A DNA stretch of 64,000 nucleotides from Hydractinia symbiolongicarpus (Eukaryota > Cnidaria > Hydrozoa > Anthoathecata > Hydractiniidae). The first letter of the stretch is position 1. The number at the start of each line of letters is the position of its first letter. Both the position numbers and the translations under genes were made by a program. Positions 21,556 through 32,730 of the stretch are shown here, one piece after another. The notes beneath the pieces are model-generated. The model saw only the letters and a list, made by a program, of their open reading frames with translations. It was not told the DNA's origin and made no database searches. The DNA lies in contig NC_079876.1 of the NCBI RefSeq assembly GCF_029227915.1, forward strand, positions 33,773,828 to 33,837,827, in the 5' to 3' direction.

Positions 21556-24500
21556 CTTATTTATCTAAATTTTTAAATGAAGCGCTACCACAGCGCCCAG
21601 TGTAATAAGCTGAGTTCCGGCAAGCACATCAAATTAAGAAGAATGTTATTTCTTGGAGTCCAGTTGTCTCATTTCCCAAATTTATCAGGTCGCTGTCCAA
21701 AGATAGTTCAATTAAGTCCCACAGTCAATCGTTTCACTGTTAAAAGCGATACAATCTAGTAATACCGGAAAGATATCACGAAATATATGTTGGTACAAAT
21801 ATGTGACTTAACCGTTGTAACACAAACGGATTGATACTGTTAGAAAGTCAATGAAATGTAGTTTTTGAAACTCTCTCTATTTCTTCAGCGCGGGATAACG
21901 GCTAGGATTGGTCCCACAATATAAAATGACTTATTCAACTAAATTTTTATATGAAGCGCTACCACAGAGCCCAATGTAATTGCTGAGTTTCGGCAATCAT
22001 GTCAAATTAAGAAGAATGTTATTTCTTGGAGTCCAATTGTCTCACTTATAACATTTATAACGTCACAGTCCAAAATCAGTTCAATTTAGTCCCACAGTCA
22101 ATCGTTTCACTGTTAAAAGCAATGCAACCTATTAATATGAGCAAAATATCGCTAAATGCATGTTTGTACGAATATGTGACACAAACGTTCTAACTCAAAT
22201 GGACTGATACTGTTAGAAAGTTATTGAAATGTAGTTCTTGAAGCTGTCAATATTTCTTCAGCGCGTCCTAACGGCTAGGATTCGACCAACAGTACAAAAT
22301 GACTTATTTATCTACATTTTTAAATGAAGTGCTACCACAGCGGCCAGTGGAATCGCTGAGTTCCCGCAATCACGTCAAATTAAGAAGAATGTTATTTCTT
22401 GGAGTCCAATTGTCTCATTTATCAAATTTATCAGGTCACAGTCCAAAGTTAGTTCAATTAAGTCCCACAGTCAATCGTTTCATTGTTAAAAGCTATGCAA
22501 CCTAGTATTATCAGAAAAATATCGCTAAATACATGTTAGTACGAATATGTGACCCAACCGTTGTAACTCAAACGGACTGACAACGTTAGAAAGGAAAGGA
22601 AATGTAATTTTTGAACCTTTCGCTATTTCTTCAACGCGCGATAACGGCTAGGATTGGTCACACGGTAAAGAATGATTTATTTATCTAAATTTTTAAATGA
22701 AGCGCTACCACAGCGCCCAGTGTAATCGCTAAGTTCCGGCAATCACGCCAAATTAAAAAGAATGTTTTTTCTTGGAGTCCAATTGTCTCATTTATCACAT
22801 TTATCAGGTCACAGTCCAAAATTAGTTCAATTAAGTCCCACAGTCAATCGTTTCATTGTTAAAAGCAATGCAACATATTAATATGAGAAAAATATCGCTA
22901 AATGCATGTTTGTACGAATATGTGACACAAACGTTCTAACTCAAATGGACTGATACTGTTAGAAAGTTATTGAAATGTAGTTCTTGAAGCTGTCAATATT
23001 TCTTCAGCGCGTCCTAACGGCTAGGATTCGACCCACAGTACAAAATGACTTATTTATCTACATTTTTAAATGAAGCGCTACCACAGCGGCCAGTGGAATC
23101 GCTGAGTTTCCGCAATCACGTCAAATTAAGAAGAATGTTATTTCTTGGAGTCCAATTGTCTCATTTATCAAATTTATCAGGTCACAGTCCAAAGTTAGTT
23201 CAATTAAGTCCCACAGTCAATCGTGTCATTGTTAAAAGCTATGCAACCTAGTAATATCAGAAAAATATCGCTAAATACATGTTAGTACGAATATGTGACC
23301 CAACCGTTGTAACTCAAACGGACTGACACCGTTAGAAAGGAAATGAAATGTAATTTTTGAACCTTTCGCTATTTCTTCAACGCGCGATAACGGCTAGGAT
23401 TGGTCACACGGTAAAGAATGATTTATTTATCTAAATTTTTAAATGAAGCGCTACCACAGCGCCCAGTGTAATCGCTAAGTTCCGGCAATCACGCCAAATT
23501 AAGAAGAATGTTTTTTCTTGGAGTCCAATTGTCTCATTTATCACATTTATCAGGTCACAGTCCAAAGTTAGTTCAATTAAGTCCCACAGTCAATCGTTTC
23601 ATTGTTAAAAGCGATGCAATCTAGCAATATCAGAAAAATATCGCTAAATACATGTTGGTACTAATATGTCACCCAACCGTTGTAACACAAACGGATTGAT
23701 ACTGTTAAAAAGTCAATGAAATGAAGTTTTTGAAACTGTCTCTATTTCTTCAGCGCGGGATAACGGCTAGGATTGGTCCCACAATAAAAAATGACTTATT
23801 CATCTAAATTTTTAAATGAAGCGCTACCACAGCGGCCAGTGTAATGGCTGAGTTCCGGCAATCACGTCAAATTAAGATGAATGTTATTTCTTGGAGTCCA
23901 ATTGTCTCATTTATCAAATTTATCAGGTCACAGTCAAAAGTTAGTTCAATTAAGTCCCACAGTCAATCGTTTCATTGTTAAAAGCTATGCAACCTAGTAA
24001 TATCAGAAAAATATCGCTAAATACATTTTAGTACGAATATGTGACCCAACCCTTGTAACTCAAACGGACTGACACCGTTAGAAATTCAATGAAATGTAGT
24101 TTTTGAAACTTTAGCTATTTCTTCAGCGCGCGATAACGGCTAGGATTGGTCACACGATAAAGAATGATTTATTTATCTAAACTTTTAAATGAAGCGCTAC
24201 CACAGCGCCCAGTGTAATCGATGAGTTCCGGCAATCATGTCAAATTAAGATGAATGTTATTTCTAGGAGTCCAATTGTCTCATTTATCACATTTATCAGG
24301 TCACAGTCCAAAGTTAGTTCAATTAAGACCCACATACAATTGTTTCACTGTTAAAAGCGATGCAACCTAGTAATATCAGATAAATATCGCTAAATACATG
24401 TTGGTACTAATATGTGACCCAACCGTTGTAACTCAAACGGACTGAAATCGATAGAAAGTCCGTGAAAAATAGTATTTCAAACTGTCTCTATTTCTTCAGC

Positions 24501-24590
24501 GCGCGCTAACGGCAAGGATTCGTCCCACGGCTAAAAAGTGACTTTTTTATCTTAATTTTCAACTGAAGCGCTACCACAGGGACCAGTGTA
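21556..24590 (+). repeat. C-D dimers passing into mixed units
   Basis: The units at about 22299 and 23045 continue the 746 bp dimer pattern. The stretch 21740-22300 resembles 16885-17450 and 18004-18570 (CACGAAATATATG, GTGACTTAACC). After about 23600 the units become B, D and A types. No foreign sequence is seen. Confidence 0.75.
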
Positions 24591-25488
24591 ATCCCTGAGT
24601 TGCGGCAATCATGTCAAATTAAGAAGAGTGTTATTTCTTGGAGTCCAATTGTCTTACTTTTACATTTATAAGGTCACAGCCCAAAATCAGTTCAATTAAG
24701 TCCCACAGTCAATTGTTTCACTGTTAAAAGCGATACAACCTAGTAATACCGGAAAGATATCAAGAAATACATGTTGGTACGAATATGTGACGCAACCGTT
24801 GTAACACAAACGGATTGATACTGTTAAAAAGTCATTGAAATGTAGTTTTTGAAACTGTCGCTATTTCTTCAGCGCGCGATAACGGATAGGATTGGTCCCA
24901 CAGTAAAGAATGACTTAATAATCTAAAATCTTAAATTAAGCACTACCGCAGCGGCCAGTGTAATCGCTGAGTTCCGGCAATCATGTCAAATTAAGAAGAA
25001 TTTTAATTCTTGGAGATCAATTGTCTCACTTATAATATTTATCAGGTCACAGTCCAAAGTTAGTTCAATTAAGTCCCACAGTCAATCGTTTCACTGTTAA
25101 AAGCGATACAACCGAGTAATACCGGAAAGATATCACGAAATACATGTTGGTACGGATATGTGACTCAACCGTTGTAACACAAACGGATTGATACTGTTAG
25201 AAAGTCAATGAAATTTAGTTTTTAAAACTGTCTATATATTTTCTGCGCGCGCTAACGGCTAGGATTCGTCCCACGGTAAAGAATGATTTATTTATCTAAA
25301 TTTTGAAATGAAGCGCTACCACACCGCCCAGTCCAATTGTCTCATTTCTCACATTTATCAGGTCGCAGTCCAAAGATAGTTCAATTAAGTCCCACAGTCA
25401 ATCGTTTCATTGTTAAAAGCGATGCAATCTAGTAATATCAGATAAATATCGCTAAATACATGTTGGTACGAATATGTGACCCAACCGT
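24591..25488 (+). repeat. 1061 bp offset duplication, copy 1
   Basis: Matches 25652-26549 at offset 1061, which is three monomers less 58 bases. Shared rare states are ATCCCTGAGTTGCGG, AGAAGAGTGTT, ATATCAAGAAATAC, GTGACGCAACC, TTAATAATCTAAAATC, GAATTTTAATTC and TATATATTTTCTGCG. It includes the shortened monomer at 25331. Confidence 0.88.
25331..25332 (+). other. 58 bp deletion junction in a monomer, copy 1
   Basis: The sequence reads CCGCCCAGTCCAATTGTCTC. The usual monomer has CAGTGTAATCGCTGAG before and TTGGAGTCCAATTG after about 58 bases that are missing here. The shared triplet AGT at the two ends is the join, which suggests a deletion by short homology. Confidence 0.85.
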
Positions 25489-25651
25489 TGTAACTCAAAC
25501 GGACTGACATTGATAGAAATTCCGTGAAAAGTAGTATTTGAAACTGTCTCTATTTCTTCAGCGCGCGATAACGGCTAGGATTGGTCACACGGTAAAGAAT
25601 GATTTATTTATCTAAATTTTTGAATGAGGCGCTACCACAGCGCCCAGTGTA

Positions 25652-26549
25652 ATCCCTGAGTTGCGGCAATCATGTCAAATTAAGAAGAGTGTTATTTCTT
25701 GGAGTCCAATTGTCTTACTTTTACATTTATAAGGTCACAGCCCAAAATCAGTTCAATTAAGTCCCACAGTCAATTGTTTCACTGTTAAAAGCGATACAAC
25801 CTAGTAATACCGGAAAGATATCAAGAAATACATGTTGGTACGAATATGTGACGCAACCGTTGTAACACAAACGGATTGATACTGTTAAAAAGTCATTGAA
25901 ATGTAGTTTTTGAAACTGTCGCTATTTCTTCAGCGCGCGATAACGGATAGGATTGGTCCCACAGTAAAGAATGACTTAATAATCTAAAATCTTAAATTAA
26001 GCACTACCGCAGCGGCCAGTGTAATCGCTGAGTTCCGGCAATCATGTCAAATTAAGAAGAATTTTAATTCTTGGAGATCAATTGTCTCACTTATAATATT
26101 TATCAGGTCACAGTCCAAAGTTAGTTCAATTAAGTCCCACAGTCAATCGTTTCACTGTTAAAAGCGATACAACCGAGTAATACCGGAAAGATATCACGAA
26201 ATACATGTTGGTACGGATATGTGACTCAACCGTTGTAACACAAACGGATTGATACTGTTAGAAAGTCAATGAAATTTAGTTTTTAAAACTGTCTATATAT
26301 TTTCTGCGCGCGCTAACGGCTAGGATTCGTCCCACGGTAAAGAATGATTTATTTATCTAAATTTTGAAATGAAGCGCTACCACACCGCCCAGTCCAATTG
26401 TCTCATTTCTCACATTTATCAGGTCGCAGTCCAAAGATAGTTCAATTAAGTCCCACAGTCAATCGTTTCATTGTTAAAAGCGATGCAATCTAGTAATATC
26501 AGATAAATATCGCTAAATACATGTTGGTACGAATATGTGACCCAACCAT
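25652..26549 (+). repeat. 1061 bp offset duplication, copy 2
   Basis: Second copy of the same block. It diverges from copy 1 at ACCCAACCATTG (near 26549), where copy 1 has ACCCAACCGTTG and then a GACATTGATAG end. The 163 bases between the copies are of another type, so a later conversion or second crossover is likely. Confidence 0.88.
26392..26393 (+). other. 58 bp deletion junction in a monomer, copy 2
   Basis: Same CCCAGTCCAATTG join, exactly 1061 bases after the first. The deletion therefore came before the block duplication. Confidence 0.85.
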
Positions 26550-28497
26550 TGTAACTCAAACGGACAGACACCGTTAGAAAGTCAATGAAATGTAGCTTTT
26601 GAAACTTTCGCTATTCTTCAGCGCGCGATAACGGCTAGGATTGGTCCCACGGTAAAGAATAACTTATTTATCTAAATTTTTAAATGAAGCGCTACCACAG
26701 CGCCCAGTGTAATCGCTGAGTTCCGGCAATCATGTCAAATTAAGATGAATGTTATTTCTTGAAGTCCAATTGTCTTATTTATCACATTTATCAGGTCACA
26801 GTCCAAAGTTAGTTCAATTAAGTCCCACATACAATTGTTTCAATCTTAAAAGCGATGCAACCTAGTAATATCAGATAAATATCGCTAAGTACATGTTGGT
26901 ACGAATATGTGACCCAACCATTGTAACTCAAACGGACTGACACCGTTAGAAATTCAATGAAATGTAGTTTTTGAAACTTTAGCTATTTCTTCAGCGCGCG
27001 ATAACGGCTAGGATTGGTCACACGGTAAAGAATGATTTATTTATCTAAATTTTTAAATGAAGCGCTACCACAGCGCCCAGTGTAATCGCTAAGTTCCGGC
27101 AATCACGCCAAATTAAGAAGAATGTTTTTTCTTGGAGTCCAATTGTCTCATTTATCACATTTATCAGGTCACAGTCCAAAGTTAGTTCAATTAAGTCCCA
27201 CAGTCAATCGTTTCATTGTTAAAAGCAATGCAATCTAGTAATATCAGAAAAATATCTCTAAATACATGTTGGTACGAATATGTGACCCAAACATTGTAAC
27301 TCAAACGGACTGACACCGTTAGAAAGTCAATGAAATGTAGTTTTTGAAACTGTCGCTATTCTTCAGCCCGCAATAACGGCTAGGATTGGTCCCACGGTAA
27401 AGAATGACTTATTTATCTAAATTTTTAAATGAAGCGCTACCACAGCGCCCAGTATAATAAGCTGAGTTCCGGCAAGCACATCAAATTAAGAAGAATGTTA
27501 TTTCTTGGAGTCCAGTTGTCTCATTTCTCAAATTTATCAGGTCGCTGTCCAAAGATAGTTCAATTAAGTCCCACAGTCAATCGTTTCATTGTTAAAAGCG
27601 ATGCAATCTAGCAATATCAGAAAAATATCGCTAAATACATGTTGGTACTAATATGTCACCAAACCGTTGTAACACAAACGGATTGATACTGTTAAAAAGT
27701 CAATGAAATGTAGTTTTTGAAACTGTCTCTATTTCTTCAGCGCGGGATAACGGCTAGGATTGGTCCCACAGTAAAAAATGACTCATTCATCTGAATTTTT
27801 AAATGAAGCGCTACCACTGCGGCCAGTGTAATCGCTGAGTTCCGGCAATCACGTCAAATTAAGAAGAATGTTATTTCTTGGAGTCCAATTGTCTCAATTA
27901 TCAAATTTATCAGGTCACAGTCCAAAGTTAGTTCAATTAAGTCCCACAGTCAATCGTTTCATTGTTAAAAGCTATGCAACCTAGTAATATCAGAAAAATA
28001 CCGCTAAATACATGTTAGTACGAATATGTGACCCAACCATTGTAACTGAAACGGACTGACACCGTTAGAAATTCAATGAAATGTAGTTTTTGAAACTTTC
28101 GCTATTTCTTCAGCGCGCGATAACGGCTAGGATTGGTCACACGGTAAAGAATGATTTATTTATCTAAACTTTTAAATGAAGCGCTACCACAGCGCCCAGT
28201 GTAATCGATGAGTTCCGGCAATCATGTCAAATTAAGATGAATGTTATTCCTTAGTGTCCAATTGTCTCATTTATCACATTTATCAGGTCACAGTCCAAAG
28301 TTAGTTCAATTAAGTCCCACATACAATCGTTTCATTGTTAAAAGCGATGCAACCTGGTAATATCAGATAAATATCGCAAAATACATGTTGGTACGAATAT
28401 GTGACCCAACGTTGTAACTTAAACGGACTGACATCGATAGAAAGTCCGTGAAAAATTGTATTTCAAACTGTTTCTATTTCTTCAGCGCGCGCTAACG
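26550..28497 (+). repeat. mixed satellite units
   Basis: About five monomers of mixed type. The piece 27100-27650 resembles 14925-15470 and 21270-21720 (CAGCCCGCAATAACGG, TAATAAGCTGAG, CATTTCTCAAATTTATC). A 60-codon open frame at 27429-27611 is a by-product of this variant, as are those at 15238 and 21577. Confidence 0.72.
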
Positions 28498-30485
28498 GCT
28501 AGGATTCGTCCCACGGCTAAATAGTGACTTTTCTATCTTAATTTTCAAATGAAGCGCTACCACAGGGACCAGTGTGATCGCTGAGTTGCGGCAATCATGT
28601 CAAATTAAGAAAAATGTTATTTCTTGGAGTCCAATTGTCTTATTTATCACAATTATCAGGTCACAGTCCAAAGTTAGTTCAATTAAGTCCCACAGTCAAT
28701 CGTTTCATTGTTAAAAGCTATGCAACCTAGTAATATCAGAAAAATATCGCTAAATACATGTTAGTACGAATATGTGACCCAACCGTTGTAACTCAAACGG
28801 ACTGACACCGTTAGAAATTCAATGAAATGTAGTTTTTGAAACTTTCTATATTTCTTCAGCGCGGGATAACGGCTAGGATTGGTCCCACAGTAAAAAATGA
28901 CTTATTCATCTGAATTTTTAAATGAAGCGCTACCACAGCGGCCAGTGTAATCGCTGAGTTCCGGCAATCACGTCAAATTAAGAAGAATGTTATTTCTTGG
29001 AGTCCAATTGTCTCATTTATCAAATTTATCAGGTCACAGTCCAAAGTTATTTCAATTAAGTCCCACAGTCAATCGTTTCATTGTTAAAAGCTATGCAACC
29101 TAGTAATATCAGAAAAATATCGCTAAATACATGTTAGTACGAATATGTGACGCAACCGTTGTAACTCAAGCGGACTGACACCGTTAGAAATTAAATGAAA
29201 TGTAGTTTTTGAAACTTTCGCTATTTCTTCAGCGCGCGATAACGGCTAGGATTGGTCACACGGTAAAGAATGATTTATTTATCTAAACTTTTAAATGAAG
29301 CGCTACCACAGCGCCCAGTGTAATCGCTGAGTTCCGGCAATCATGTCAAATAAAGATGAATGTTATTTCTTGGAGTCCAATTGTCTCATTTATCACATTT
29401 ATCAGGTCACAGTCCGAAGTTAGTTCAATTAAGTCCCACATACAAATATTTCACTGTTAAAAGCGATGCAACCTAGTAATATCAGATAAATATCGCTAAA
29501 TACATGTTGGTACTAATATGTGACCAAACCGTTGTAACTCAAACGGACTGACATCGATAGAAAGTCCGTGAAAAATAGTATTTGAAACTGTGTCTATTTC
29601 TTCAGCGCGCGCTAACGGCTAGGATTCGTCCCACGGCTAAAAAGTGACTTTTTTATCTTAATTTTCAAATGAAGCGCTACCACAGGGACCAGTGTAATCG
29701 CTGAGTTGCGGCAATCACGTCAAATTAAAAAAAATGTTATTTCTTGGAGTCGAATTGGCTTACTTTTTCATTTATCAGGTCACAGTCCAAAGTTAGTTCA
29801 ATTAAGTCCCACAGTCAATCGTTTCATTGTTAAAAGCTATGCAACCTAGTAATTTCAGAAAAATATCACTAAATACATGTTAGTACGAATATGTGACCCA
29901 ACCGTTGTAACTCACACGGACTGACACCGTTAGAAATTCAATGAAATGTAGTTTTTGAAACTTTCGCTATTTCTTCAGCGCGCGTTAACGGCTAGGATTG
30001 GTCACACGGTAAAGAATGATTTATTTATCTAAACTTTTAAATGAAGCGCTACCACAGCGCCCAGTGTAAGCCCAGTGTATAGTCGATTTAGATTAGTTTT
30101 CTTAATTACTTTTTTTTGGAAACTATTGTAAATATGTGAATAATCGACTTTAAATAAATTGAAAAGAAAAAAAAAGAAAAGAAAAGTGTAATCGCTGAGT
30201 TCCGGCAATCATGTCAAATTAAGATGAATGTTATTCCTTGGAGTCCAATTGTCTCATTTATCACATTTATCAGGTCACAGTCCAAAGATAGTTCAATTAA
30301 GTCCCACATACAATTGTTTAACTGTTAAAAGCGATGCAACCTAGTAATATCAGATAAATATCGCTAAATACATGTTGGTACTAATATGTGGCCCAACCGT
30401 TGTAACTCAAATGGACTGACATCGATAGAAAGTCCGTGAAAAATAGTATTTGAAACTGTCTCTATTTCTTTAGCGCGCGCTAACG
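28498..30485 (+). repeat. 1988 bp tandem duplication, copy 1 (with 106 bp insert)
   Basis: About five monomers plus the foreign insert at 30080. It repeats at offset 1988. Shared rare states are GGCTAAATAGTGAC, CAGTGTGATCGC, CACAATTATCAGG, AAAGTTATTTCAATT, CTCAAGCGGACTG, CATACAAATATTTC and GAGTCGAATTGGC. The left boundary is between 28498 and about 28513. Confidence 0.9.
30080..30185 (+). mobile_element. 106 bp foreign insert in a monomer, copy 1 (retroposon-like)
   Basis: The monomer text CCCAGTGTAATCGCTGAG is broken after GTGTA. It resumes with GTGTAATCGCTGAG after 106 bases unlike the satellite. The flanking AGTGTA/GTGTA is a candidate 5-6 bp target-site duplication. The insert has an A-rich 3' end (about 25 bases of A with scattered G from 30161), and a short inverted pair AGTCGATT (30081-30088) and AATCGACT (30142-30149). 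Just before it, GCCCAGTGTA is present twice, one base apart (to 30079). A tail of A plus a target duplication fits a short retroposed piece. The inverted pair could instead point to a small hairpin element. It is too short to assign to a family and has no coding capacity. Confidence 0.55.
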
Positions 30486-32473
30486 GTTAGGATTCGTCCC
30501 ACGGCTAAATAGTGACTTTTCTATCTTAATTTTCAAATGAAGCGCTACCACAGGGACCAGTGTGATCGCTGAGTTGCGGCAATCATGTCAAATTAAGAAA
30601 AATGTTATTTCTTGGAGTCCAATTGTCTTATTTATCACAATTATCAGGTCACAGTCCAAAGTTAGTTCAATTAAGTCCCACAGTCAATCGTTTCATTGTT
30701 AAAAGCTATGCAACCTAGTAATATCAGAAAAATATCGCTAAATACATGTTAGTACGAATATGTGACCCAACCGTTGTAACTCAAACGGACCGACACCGTT
30801 AGAAATTCAATGAAATGTAGTTTTTGAAACTTTCTATATTTCTTCAGCGCGGGATAACGGCTAGGATTGGTCCCACAGTAAAAAATGACTTATTCATCTG
30901 AATTTTTAAATGAAGCGCTACCACAGCGGCCAGTGTAATCGCTGAGTTCCGGCAATCACGTCAAATTAAGAAGAATGTTATTTCTTGGAGTCCAATTGTC
31001 TCATTTATCAAATTTATCAGGTCACAGTCCAAAGTTATTTCAATTAAGTCCCACAGTCAATCGTTTCATTGTTAAAAGCTATGCAACCTAGTAATATCAG
31101 AAAAATATCGCTAAATACATGTTAGTACGAATATGTGACGCAACCGTTGTAACTCAAGCGGACTGACACCGTTAGAAATTAAATGAAATGTAGTTTTTGA
31201 AACTTTCGCTATTTCTTCAGCGCGCGATAACGGCTAGGATTGGTCACACGGTAAAGAATGATTTATTTATCTAAACTTTTAAATGAAGCGCTACCACAGC
31301 GCCCAGTGTAATCGCTGAGTTCCGGCAATCATGTCAAATAAAGATGAATGTTATTTCTTGGAGTCCAATTGTCTCATTTATCACATTTATCAGGTCACAG
31401 TCCGAAGTTAGTTCAATTAAGTCCCACATACAAATATTTCACTGTTAAAAGCGATGCAACCTAGTAATATCAGATAAATATCGCTAAATACATGTTGGTA
31501 CTAATATGTGACCAAACCGTTGTAACTCAAACGGACTGACATCGATAGAAAGTCCGTGAAAAATAGTATTTGAAACTGTGTCTATTTCTTCAGCGCGCGC
31601 TAACGGCTAGGATTCGTCCCACGGCTAAAAAGTGACTTTTTTATCTTAATTTTCAAATGAAGCGCTACCACAGGGACCAGTGTAATCGCTGAGTTGCGGC
31701 AATCACGTCAAATTAAAAAAAATGTTATTTCTTGGAGTCGAATTGGCTTACTTTTTCATTTATCAGGTCACAGTCCAAAGTTAGTTCAATTAAGTCCCAC
31801 AGTCAATCGTTTCATTGTTAAAAGCTATGCAACCTAGTAATTTCAGAAAAATATCACTAAATACATGTTAGTACGAATATGTGACCCAACCGTTGTAACT
31901 CACACGGACTGACACCGTTAGAAATTCAATGAAATGTAGTTTTTGAAACTTTCGCTATTTCTTCAGCGCGCGGTAACGGCTAGGATTGGTCACACGGTAA
32001 AGAATGATTTATTTATCTAAACTTTTAAATGAAGCGCTACCACAGCGCCCAGTGTAAGCCCAGTGTATAGTCGATTTAGATTAGTTTTCTTAATTACTTT
32101 TTTTTGGAAACTATTGTAAATATGTGAATAATCGACTTTAAATAAATTGAAAAGAAAAAAAAAGAAAAGAAAAGTGTAATCGCTGAGTTCCGGCAATCAT
32201 GTCAAATTAAGATGAATGTTATTCCTTGGAGTCCAATTGTCTCATTTATCACATTTATCAGGTCACAGTCCAAAGATAGTTCAATTAAGTCCCACATACA
32301 ATTGTTTAACTGTTAAAAGCGATGCAACCTAGTAATATCAGATAAATATCGCTAAATACATGTTGGTACTAATATGTGGCCCAACCGTTGTAACTCAAAT
32401 GGAATGACATCGATAGAAAGTCCGTGAAAAATAGTATTTGAAACTGTCTCTATTTCTTTAGCGCGCGCTAACG
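30486..32473 (+). repeat. 1988 bp tandem duplication, copy 2 (with 106 bp insert)
   Basis: Follows copy 1 and carries the insert again at 32068. Differences are few, for example GCGCGGTAACGG near 31970 where copy 1 has GCGCGTTAACGG. After about 32473 the array passes to A-like units with GGCTAAAAAGTGAC. Confidence 0.9.
32068..32173 (+). mobile_element. 106 bp foreign insert, copy 2
   Basis: Same insert, same flanks and same doubled GCCCAGTGTA, 1988 bases after copy 1. It arose by array duplication and not by a second insertion. Confidence 0.55.
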
Positions 32474-32715
32474 GTTAGGATTCGTCCCACGGCTAAAAAG
32501 TGACTTTTTTATCTTAATTTTCAAATGAAGCGCTACCCCAGGGACCAGTGTAATCGCTGAGTTGCGGCAATCATGTCAAATTAAGAAAAATGTTATTTCT
32601 TGGAGTCCAATTCTCTTACTTTTTCATTTATCAGGTCACAGTCCAAAGTTAGTTCAATTAAGTCCCACAGTCAATCGTTTCATTGTTAAAAGCTATGCAA
32701 CCTAGTAATATCGGA

Positions 32716-32730
32716 AAAATATCGGTAAGA
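32716..32730 (+). other. short insertion variant in a monomer
   Basis: The usual ATCGCTAAATACATG reads ATCGGTAAGATGTACATG here, a gain of about three bases. The same change is found near 37695 (ATCAGTAAGATGTACATG), 4972 bases on, so it serves as a marker of the block duplication. Confidence 0.8.

Noticed and set aside
30081-30149. AGTCGATT/AATCGACT as terminal inverted repeats of a MITE
   Set aside because: The right arm is 36 bases from the end of the insert, and the element ends in an A-rich tail. Terminal inverted repeats are therefore not supported, although the pair is reported.
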